Made by a program: the position numbers and the translations under genes. This document shows, one piece after another, positions 45,913-55,663 of a stretch of 64,000 nucleotides of DNA. Every line of letters starts with the position of its first letter. Within the stretch, counting starts at the first letter, position 1. The stretch is from Sodiomyces alkalinus F11 (Eukaryota > Ascomycota > Sordariomycetes > Glomerellales > Plectosphaerellaceae), in the NCBI RefSeq assembly GCF_003711515.1, contig NW_021167080.1, positions 6,280,346-6,344,345 of the forward strand. The letters run 5' to 3'. The notes below the pieces were generated by a model that saw only the letters and a list, made by a program, of their open reading frames with translations, was not told the DNA's origin and made no database searches.

Positions 45913-47767
45913 TCAGATGCTTTGATTGGTGTTGCCACTCAGATAGGCCTGGAACCGTTTCTATTACGACCGTATATCAGCATTTCTGCGCTCACTTGCA
46001 ATTCGCCGTTGTGCACGCGGGGAGATGTGTAACGTACCACATTGCGTGTCTGCATATAGACGGTGCCTGGACCAGTAAACTTGCACACGAGACCTTCTCC
46101 GGAGGAGAGGCCGGAGATGATACCGCCCGATGCAACTCGCTCGATCACGTATTTTGTGTTCCACGCCACCAAGTGACCGTTATCGACGATATATTTCTCA
46201 CCGTCGATGAGCTGTTTCGATCCAGTCAGAAACATCAGAAACATGTCTATGGAGCAGCGAGATAAATAAATAAAAAAAGGCGAGAAGGGAAATTGATGGG
46301 GGAGAACACACATCTTTCCGAATGATGGCGCCAAAGCTCGTGATCCAGAGGAGACCAACGCCGGTAATCTTGTACACGAACCAGCCCTCACCGCTGAACA
46401 TGGCCTTGCCGATGCCTTGGCGCTTGTAGTCGGTGTTGACGCCCTGGGTGTTGGCAATGTAGGCGTCCTGGCCCACCGACCACGTCTCTTTGCCCGTCAA
46501 CCGGAGGCTGGTCATGTCACCGAGCATGGCGGGCGCGAGGAGCACCTCCCCGGGACCCGTGAAGGTGGACTGGGCGAGCTCGGCACCGGCGACGAGCTTT
46601 TTCATGCTGAACTTGACGGCACCTCGCAGTATGACCGTCGGAGACATGGCGAGAAGGGTGCCTGTGCGACGGAATATTGTTAGCAAGAAAAGAAAAAAAA
46701 AAAGGCCCGGGCGGGGGGGGCTTTGATTTGGTTTTCTTCTGGGGTGGCTTGCCTGGCTTGGCCTTAATGGGACACCCGAAGGCCAGTTGGATGGTCAAGA
46801 TGGTGTTGCTGTCCCGGTGGCTGATTCGGTAACTTCCACCGTTGAAAGTACCAACGTCGTCAACGGACGGGGTCCCCTGGGCACCCACAAACAGTTCGGG
46901 AGGCGGAGCTCCGGAGATGAACTTGACCGGGGCTTTGGATGAAGAGGCGTCATCGTCATCGTCATCGTCCTCCTCCTCGGCCGAAGCCAGAGACTGGCTT
47001 TTCTCGGGAGGGTACGGGGCATCGGGAGGACCGTCAAACGTGGGAGGAGGAGGAGTAGTACCGTAGCTGGCCTGCTGCCCGGAATCGGGACTGGCTACCG
47101 TACGCAGGGGGATCTGACTTGAGCTTTGTTGTGACGGGTCGATCGGCGGAGGAGGGAACTGCTGATACTGATGGGGTGGTGACTGTGAGGGCGGCGGCGG
47201 CGGATAATGAGTCTTGGTGGTGCCGGGACTAGAATTCTGTGGAGGGGGCGGGAATGTCCTTGTCTGTGTCTGAGGCGGAGGTGGCGGCGGGTAGGCGATG
47301 CTACTCTGAGGGGATTGACTGGCGGGTGGAGGAGGGTACGCATTCGTGCGAGCAGATGGAGGCGTAGACGTAACTTGTTGAGGAGGTGGGGGGTAGTTTG
47401 TAGCTATTCCCGGTTGGCTTCCTGAGGGTGCTGGTGGAGGCGGATAGGAGAACGTGGTTTGGCGGGCGGGCGGAGACGTTGGTGGTGATGAAGGCGGCGC
47501 TGGGTACGTCTCGCGAGGCGCTGAACGGTTGGATTACATTTCGAGTTAGCGGGAGCCAGACAATGTCACCGAAAGAAGGTTATATGCATATGTTCACGAA
47601 CCTGAAGGCGCCGGGTTTGGCGGGGCTTTTCGCGGCAAATGATGCGTCAGTTATTGTGCTTTTGCAGCGAGAATGGTATGCAAAAAGAAAAGAAAAAGAA
47701 ACAAAAGCCAAGAAGAAGGGAGTGGGAAAAGAGAGCAACACTTACGAGGATCAAACCGCTGAGCCAT
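45913..47767 (-). CDS. AIM24-family protein with N-terminal [YF]PPPP repeats
   Basis: Predicted 449-residue protein. Minus-strand exons: 47767-47746 (22 nt), 47520-46753, 46661-46312, 46211-46038, 45948-45913 (36 nt). The second intron has a GC donor (CCAG|GCAAGC). No GT donor nearby keeps the conserved run [17 protein letters not shown], while the acceptor GCACAG and branch TTGCTAAC are normal. The N-terminal 180 residues carry seven YPPPP/FPPPP motifs, followed by an Asp/Glu-rich patch. The C-terminal 210 residues form the AIM24 domain, a beta-rich TRAP-like fold, with [52 protein letters not shown] and [16 protein letters not shown]. Yeast Aim24 is mitochondrial and supports the MICOS complex; this form lacks an obvious mitochondrial presequence and may be cytosolic. 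The last small exon is the least certain. Confidence 0.85.
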
Positions 47768-50700
47768 GTTGTCTAGATGAAGACGGCGATGTAGAGGAAT
47801 CCGGTATCAGGGAAAGAATTTCCTGCAGTCCGTGACTTCGACTCGGGTGTTTGTTCAATGTCGATGAGAGGCGATAATGAGGAGAATGTGGAAGTTGAGA
47901 AACGTTTACAATTGGGGTGAATGAAGCTTCTTCTGGACACGTCTGGTTTTTGGTCTCTGGTCAGCATTGGCCTTATGACTCCCAGAGTGACACACACTGC
48001 TTCTGCACCGAAGAGGCTGCATCCATTGACCGTCTTCCCGTTGCATTCTGTTGCTTGTTACTTTGCCCCGCATTTGGTCCCAGGGCCAACAGCAGAACAG
48101 ATAGGGGGATCCTCTTCACTGCCTGCCCCTCTTTCATTCTCCTTCCCACTACTCCCAAGAGACATCACTCACCTTCTACCTGGTCTTCAGATGAAAGCCA
48201 ATGCCCGAGTAAGCACAAGCACAGTCTTCAGTCTCGGGGGGACAAAGAGGTCGTTGAACGCCCCGGATTCCTGTCAATTACTGCGAAATCAGGGTGAAAC
48301 TTCTTTATGTTTGCGAGGTGTTAGAAAGCGATGGACGTGTTCAGCGAAGGTGAAGCTATTTCCAGCAGCAGAGATTCGACAAAGAAGTCGGCCCAGGAGG
48401 CTAGAGGGACACGGGCGATATCCCTTTTATGAAGGGTTCCAGAGCTCAATCAGTGCTGCAGGAATTGGCTCTGAATTCGGTCCTGTAGCTGTCTGCAGCT
48501 GTCAGGACAGAATGCTGCAAGACAAGCTGCCGGGCGGTCCTGGAGGCCACACAACTGGCCGCCGCTTGCATGTAGGCCCGCAACGTTCCCCCGCTGACTT
48601 ACATCTTGCACCGCGATTCTCCAGAGCAAGCCCCCAATAATTTCCTACCTACTGTCTGCTTGGTGTGGGCTCGCGGCGTAGCCGCCGACACTTGTCAAGT
48701 CGGCGCTTGCAGGTATTGGCAGCGACAACGCTTTTGATTGGACCATCCATCTTGACTCTCCCCTTGGTCACCGAGCAGACCTCTCTCAGTCTCTCTCTCT
48801 CTCTTTACAACGTCAGTTGGTTGGGATGTAGGAGAAGTCTGACACTGAAAGCAACCCAAGCGGTGGAATTAAACATCGGTTGGTTCGCGCCGGCCAATCT
48901 CCCGGTCCCGGTTCCGGTTCATTGGCGTCGGCTGAGATACCGGAGCGGGAGTGGGATCGGACCCTTACAAAATAGATCGATAGGTGCGGATAATGATATT
49001 GCATCCAGAAAAGACGGTTCATTTCATTTTTAGGAGTATTATTATAGGGAGCCGGTTGTAACGGAAGGTACCTGCCTTAGCTAATAATTAACCCACATGG
49101 ACCAGTTCCACAGTCAGTCCCATGGTGCTGAAAGTTGGTACCAGCCAGTGAGCCTCATGGAAGGAGCACTCTCAGAAAGCACCCTGCCCTGCCTCCACCC
49201 ACGAAGTACGGATACCAGTTTATTAAGGACTGGGGGTGCTCGACTCATGTCCCCTAATCATTTACCATTGATCTCAAGGATCTATCTCCACCATTGTCTT
49301 TGAAATCTGAGTTCTGACTACCGCGTGTCTATGTTTCGGAGGTTGCCATTCCATCCCAATTCCCCAAGGGGGGAAAGGACCTGTGTCTCATTCTTCTCGT
49401 TCGCAGGATAAATGCCGGAGTGCATTTTACAGCTAGCTACGTTGTATGTTGTCCGGGGATGCCGTCCTTATGTGAACATCACCACTGTTTCGTACCGAAA
49501 TGTCCACACTTCGTATGTCCGCGGTACGCAGTCCGAACTCCGCACTCCGCACTCCACACTCCGCAGTACAGATACTTTGTACGGCTACGTCCGTCTATCT
49601 CTCCCGGGGTGTCGCGTGTAGAACACGGCAAGGACGACGCGTCAAGGCAGGCGCTCACTCCATGGCTGGCCTGCCCCATTGAGCACTGGTCGGGCGAGAC
49701 AGGGACAGGGAAGGGCAGCGCAGTGCAGTGCAGGGCAGGACAGGACAGGACAGGACAGGACAGGCAAGACGGCTGGTGGAGAGACCAGCTGACTGGGTAT
49801 TTCTAGCAACCATGGTCATGTTATTACCTTTGGAAAAATGCGATCTAGCATATGGCAGCTCTTGTCGAACTCGCTCACGAACTAGATATTACGGACGGAT
49901 TGGATAGATGCCTTCGCTTCGCTTCGGGATATCGTAAGCCGGGGGGTGGACTGGAGACTGGGAGGAAACGCACACCAGCACGGTCAGCTTAATGGGATGC
50001 ACGGCTTGCTTGACTATTGGGGCGGCACGGAAGTAATGCCTACATCGTACGAATAAATAGTGTACAACGGACCTAAAAGCCAAGGCTGCTTCCCGAGAAG
50101 GGTTAAGAGGGTGGCGGTTCGGGGGCATGTCTGTGCCACGGAAAATACCGTTCGCTCGGATGTACGATTGCAGTTACCCAGGGTTCCGATGGAAAGTTTC
50201 AGTACGAAATCGTAGTACCCTCCTGCATGGCTGACCTGTCACTGCTAGCACAGGTGCATGAAGGTGACGGCGATGCTTGCTTTCAAGGTACGGGGAAGTA
50301 CTTTAAGGCTTCCGCAAATCATGTACCTTATCTAGCATAAGAGGAGCGTTGTTTTCCCCATTCGCACTAAGGTAGGTAGGTACCTTAATAAAGGTAACGC
50401 CGAACTCGTACACCACATGTAGCCGTACGAAATACTTCGTAAGGTACTCAGCCGTACAACGTGCTTTTTAACTCACGGAACGGTTACACCCAGCTTTTTT
50501 GCCCGAGTAACTACCTTAGTCTGTACCTTATAAGGTAAGGTAGCGTCGATTCAAAGTCAACGGCATGGGCACTTTGGAAATGGAACTCCTGCTGGATTAT
50601 ATATCCATAAGGGTTGAATGACTCTTCAACGAAGTTTGGGCTGCACTGTGTTTCGTACAGTCAAGGTCTCCGTTATCAGTCGCTCCTTTTTTCTCTTTTT

Positions 50701-52444
50701 TTTTTTTTTGCTTCTTCTTTCCCTTCTCTCTCTCTCCCCCTTCGCATCCCACGCCCAGCGACCCAGCTGACTCGGCAGGTATCTGATTGGATTGTGGCAA
50801 CGAATCAGAGTCGAGGTGTGACCAAAGTTTGCCTGGAAAACTGCAGTGAAGGAGTGATGGAGGGTGCGTGTTCCCAAGGGATTGGGACAACAAGCACGGC
50901 TCTCATTGGTAGGATGCATCGTCTCCCTCCACTCTGTACTTTGGACAAATTCACTAATTACCTACCAAAGTAGGTAGGAAGTTGCGTATCCGTACAAAAG
51001 CTCGGAGTAACATTACGGATACTAGTACTGGTACGTCCTCGTTCCTTTCGTCCGTCTATTTCTGACGACGAGCTGTCGACTAGGAATTTCGTTAGTTCAT
51101 GGTCTTCGTATGAACTTTGACCCTCATAGGTCGTCCTGTAGAAAGTATTTCCTTGACGTCGATTCACGGCGCTTAGTCGTACTGAGTAAATGTTGCCATT
51201 CCGACTTTCGGCTCTGGAAAGAAACGTTGTGTTGCTTGTGTTTCCCCTCATAAATGTCCCAGCACCATGGCTCGACCGTCTCTGATTCATAGGTAAGGTA
51301 CCTACCTACGAATACATGCATACTGGGTACAAACTACTTCACGCGATAGAGCACAAACGGTCCGGTAACCCATGTTACAACGTACAACGTGTACATGTAG
51401 CAGAGAACTTCGTACATAAGGTAGGTAGTCATACTGCTGCACCAGTACCAGTACCAGTGCTGGGTGCGTCTGTCATTCTTGTAGAAAGTATTCGTACTTG
51501 CGCACCTTGTACATTGGGCCGCGTCGAATCCTTGGGATGCGGGGCGCTTCTCGACCCCGGCTCCCGGCTCGAAATGGCGAACCGTTCGCTTTCTCGCTTT
51601 CACCGTTCAACGATAGCTTGCGAGGATGGCCTGCCCGATAAAGGGACCGGTCACCCACAACCCGACCACGCGGCCAGGGGCGCATGGGGCTAATTAGTAC
51701 ATACCTTACGTATACTTCGGACGAAGTATTCATACGCTTTCTCGTCGAGTCGGCGCCAGGTTCCCGGTTACCTAGTAGTGTACTGTGTTGGTAAATGGGA
51801 AATACCCATCCCACACGCGCACACAGCAACAGGAGTACATACTTGGTAGAGGTCCGTTCCTCAACCCCCCTCTTGGTACCGACCAGTATATCCCCGTCTA
51901 TTCGTGGTTGTGGCTGCGGTTGCGGTTGTGGTTGCGGTTGTCGTCGAGTACTTCGTACGGAGAATCGGCGTTAATACCTGATTTTTCCATCACCATTCAA
52001 CATAACTCCGGGGGTTTCCTCCTCTCCTATCCCATTCCTCTGGGTTTTCCAACCTGCCGTCGTTGTTGTTTTTTTCCCTTCTTTTTTCTTCCCTTTTTTT
52101 TCTTCTTCTTTCGAATTCAGGATTCGAGGTCGAAGCGGACCCAGTAACCAAGAGAACGGCGGCATCGACTGCAAATCCCCGAGTCCCCTTCATTCGGCTG
52201 GCTCCATCCATCACACGATTCTGCTTCGTCTCTTGACCGGTTCAGTGCCATATAGCTGTCGGACTTTAAAAAAATCTCACTCATATTTACCAATCATTCA
52301 CGCTCGCCCGACGAACCTGAACCGACCATCGGCTTCGCTGCACCTGCTGCAACCATAGATAGGATTTTTTTTCGTTGCTTCCCCTCGGATTTCGATGCGG
52401 CGGCTTCTTTCCTGGTAATCCAGCAGAGTCCGTCTAAGGACTGA
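47768..52444. other. Long gene-free interval rich in palindromic motifs
   Basis: 4.7 kb with no supportable gene; the 239-codon frame at 47921-48640 starts at ATG but has no domain, signal or family resemblance. It contains GGACA minisatellite units at 49736-49764, a ladder of ACTCCGCA repeats at about 49537-49566, and dense GTACGAAGTAC and CTAAGGTAGG-type motifs at 50280-50545 and 50955-51450. Confidence 0.45.
49736..49764 (+). repeat. (GGACA)n minisatellite
   Basis: Five to six GGACA units preceded by GCAGT repeats. Confidence 0.9.
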
Positions 52445-53512
52445 ATGGCTGGCCGGCTATTGGCAACAACAAACCACAACATGTCCTTAGATGTCGACTT
52501 TTATCGACCGGATCCTTTTCTCTCTCGCACCTACCCACCATCACAGGCGGTCTCGGACGTCCAAGACAATGCACACGTGCCGTTATTTCTCCGATTAGCA
52601 CTACCACCAATTACTGTCGTGCTCGATGGCTCCATGTCTCAACACCAGAGTGGCACCAGCACCAGCACCAGCACCAGCACCAGCACCACGCCCGTGCCGT
52701 CACAACGCCGCGCCGCGCCGCCGCTGGACAAGTCGCCCGTGTCTCAGGGAAAGCCGGACCCCCCAACCGCCGCCCAAGCGCCCGTGAGGACATGGCCTGG
52801 CCGAGGGGGTCCTTTCGCGACGAAATATGCGTGTACGGCTTTACCGCCTCGCTACATGGACGGGCCGTGCTCGAGTTCCATTACGGCCCGGAACGACAAA
52901 TATAACCCGGCAAGGTTTTCGCATGTGACTTGCACGGTGACGCCCGTGCTGGAGGTGGACGACGAGGCGGCTGACGGCAAGGCCGAAGCGGAGGCCGAAG
53001 CGGCGATGAAAGATCGCATTGCGCAGTGGAGGAGGCGGAGGCGGCAGCGGAACGTTGTCCTGCAATATAAACGGGCGATTGTTCGAAGGCGGGGGCAAGT
53101 GCCGGAGGACGTCGGTTCGGGAGGGATTCCAGGTCAGAAGAAAAGCGATCGGAAAGGCGATACGGCGTTGCCTGATGGTTCGCCGACACCGTCATCGGCG
53201 AAGTCGGGGGCTGCCCCGGTCATGACTGCCGACCCGAACCCGTACCACCACCACCACCACCGTCACCACCGTCACGACGTAGACGAGGGATTCTGCGAGG
53301 AAAGTGAGGATGCGCATCCGATGTTGCCCTCGCTGGAGGAAATATACCAGGCTACCGGGGCGTCGAGGTCTCGTTATCCTGCACTGCCCAGACATCGGGA
53401 TCGGGTGCTTGGTCAGACACTCGCGACTCCGCCTCGTGTTTTCAAGAAGATAGGTCGACGACGGAGGAAAAGGCCGGGTCCAGACCATGGATGCGGTGCA
53501 CCATTGGGTTAA
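52445..53512 (+). CDS. Doubtful uncharacterised 355-residue ORF
   Basis: I do not recognise this protein. The frame begins with a real ATG after a C/T-rich leader and runs 355 codons uninterrupted. It contains a Ser-Thr repeat (from an ACCAGC microsatellite at about 52650-52688), an Ala/Glu-rich segment followed by a very basic patch (QWRRRRRQRN), a His run and a basic C-terminus (KKIGRRRRKRPG). There is no signal peptide or known domain. Two later in-frame ATGs (52481 and about 52637) are alternative starts. High GC can leave chance frames of this size open, so it may not be a gene. Confidence 0.4.
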   Translation: MAGRLLATTNHNMSLDVDFYRPDPFLSRTYPPSQAVSDVQDNAHVPLFLRLALPPITVVLDGSMSQHQSGTSTSTSTSTSTTPVPSQRRAAPPLDKSPVSQGKPDPPTAAQAPVRTWPGRGGPFATKYACTALPPRYMDGPCSSSITARNDKYNPARFSHVTCTVTPVLEVDDEAADGKAEAEAEAAMKDRIAQWRRRRRQRNVVLQYKRAIVRRRGQVPEDVGSGGIPGQKKSDRKGDTALPDGSPTPSSAKSGAAPVMTADPNPYHHHHHRHHRHDVDEGFCEESEDAHPMLPSLEEIYQATGASRSRYPALPRHRDRVLGQTLATPPRVFKKIGRRRRKRPGPDHGCGAPLG

Positions 53513-55048
53513 ATGAGAGCGGTGTTTGTATTCGGATATGGTACCTTTTTCTTTCTTTCTTTTTTTTTCTTTTTTTCTTTTTTCCCCCTCTTCCTTGTTG
53601 TTCCAATATCCACCATTCCCATTCCCCTTGGGTTTGTCAGGGGACGGGAAGTTTCCAGCGGCGTGCGAAGCAAAGCGACATTTCACAGCGACATTTCACG
53701 GCGACATTGATGGGCATTTCTATTCCCTGAACGACAGACTGGTGTTGTTGTCCTTACCATCCCATTGCAGAGTTCTTTACGGTCTTTGGTGGTCACGGAG
53801 TCTTGGATTCGATACACACGCAAAATCAATTTTTTTTTTCCGGCGAAATTGCAGTTCTTTTTCTTTCGATTTTTTCATTTTGTTCTTGATTTTGTTTTTA
53901 TTTTCTCTCCCGGTTGGGCCGGTCATGTGATTCATCGAGAGCAGATGGCGAGCGAGAATGGTGATATCTCCCGCTTTAACTGGGCCGAGGTTAGTTAGAC
54001 GACGGCTCCTGTGAAGAGGGTGTTATTTCTTCGACAATAGAAACAAATGAGTCGACTTGGAACCGTTCCACAGTTTTCTTCGTGATACAACATCAGCTTG
54101 GGATGTCTGCTCTGTAAGTCGGCTGATGGCCACATCGCTCAGTCTTGATCATGACTTGTGTCTCCAAGAACCGGCCGGATCCGAAGAGCAGCTATGGGAG
54201 CAAAAGGCTACTTCTTTCTTCGCTCTTGATGAAATCCCGTCGCAACTCACAAGATACAGCTTGCTCGTGAAGAGGGATTCGATCAGTCTTGAAGTAGAGT
54301 AATCTGGAGAAACGAAACTGCTGCAGGCACAGGCGCGGACGCGGGCGCGGGCGCATTGCTTCTTTCTCGTGCATGGTGGGCGGCGGGTGCAACGCTACAG
54401 TCCATGTCGTGTAGGGCAGGCCACCTAAAACGCAGGGGACCAAACGATGATCCCTGCATAGACCAGTGACAGACCAGTCTGACAGTCTGAAGTCTGACAG
54501 GTCAGCAATTTGGTCCCAGGCCTCTCTCTCACCTCAAACTCCTCCAAGTCTGCGCCGTTGATCTCCCGCATTGTAATCCTCCGGATTTCGAATTCATGAA
54601 CCACAGTCAAGGCCTCCTCGATCTTTCTCATGTCGTCGTGGGTTGGTCAACTACAAGACAGGGGATCCCGACAGTCAGGACAAAGGAAGCGAGTGAGTCT
54701 TTGGTCACACCGCACACAAAAGCAGCTTTTCCCCCCTACATATGTAAGTTGTTTCTTTGTTGGGGAGCACCTTGATCTGTTTTGCATTAGCTATTTGGGG
54801 AATCGGCTTCTACCATGCATCCCTGTGCCTGCGTCTGTCAGATGGCACAGCCATTGACGCAGCGCTGAAAGAGGGAAAGAGCCGAAGGACCTTGTTGACC
54901 TTGTTGACCTTGTTATTATTTTTATTTTTAATTCCATTGTCAGATGATGGCCGTCTCACACCCTCGATCCTTTGACAGGGTGTTGCCACTCTCGACGGGA
55001 TCTCGGGTTCAGGTCTGTTGGGCTGGAGAGTTTCCGACACGTACACAG

Positions 55049-55081
<33 letters not shown>

Positions 55082-55124
55082 GGGACAAAAGCAGACGGGT
55101 GCTGCCCCGGGCGACTGGCCAAGT
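53513..55124. other. Gene-free interval upstream of wetA
   Basis: No gene supported. It holds T-rich tracts at 53540-53590 and 53829-53905 and an AAT microsatellite at 55050-55081. Two BrlA-type AGAGGGA matches occur at 54271-54277 and 54870-54876, which is not more than a weak signal. Confidence 0.4.
55050..55081 (+). repeat. (AAT)n microsatellite
   Basis: About ten AAT units, some 600 bp upstream of the wetA start codon. Confidence 0.95.
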
Positions 55125-55576
55125 GGAATGCATAACGGCTTCACCTCTGGGCCTCTGAGCCCCTGGGCAGCCAACTCGGCAGCGAACATTCCTCACACCA
55201 CGTTGTCGTTTCCGCAGAGTCTTGATCCCCCGCCGTTGGTTCGAAGATTCTATTTACATTCCATGTTGCTAGCTGTGCTTCCATTTTTGTGTCCTGTCGC
55301 CCTGGCAGGTTGCCCTGGGAAATCCAGGGGTCATCGACATGAAATTCCGTCAACAAGATATCTGTTATTAACCGTCCTCCCTCGTCCCTCTCCAAATGCG
55401 GTTGCCGGGACAAACCCATTCATTCTTTCTGCTGTTCTTCTCCCAAAGAAGTCCTTCTCTTCTTTTTCCGTACAAGAAGTCTTCAATCCCATTCTTCAGT
55501 GCTTAAATCCGTCGCTGAAAACGTCCTTGGTCTGCTTCATCTTCATCATCACCATCACATCTTACCTCTCCATTCC
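55125..55576 (+). promoter_or_regulatory. Cluster of candidate AbaA sites (CATTCY) upstream of wetA
   Basis: Five + strand matches at 55187, 55257, 55421, 55490 and 55571, and one reverse match (GGAATG) at 55125-55130, all within 540 bp of the start codon. In Aspergillus, AbaA binds CATTCY in the wetA promoter. The region is C/T-rich, which raises the chance rate, and part of it may be transcribed leader. Confidence 0.45.
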
Positions 55577-55663
55577 ACTTCTTCCACCGCTTCTAGCTTC
55601 CCTCGCGTTTTCTGTTTATCTACTCGGATCTCCGGTCCCGTCTTCGTCGGTTTGCGTCAAGGC

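Noticed and set aside
47921..48640. 239-codon plus-strand frame upstream of the AIM24-family gene
   Set aside because: No recognisable domain, no consistent codon pattern; it lies in the divergent promoter region.
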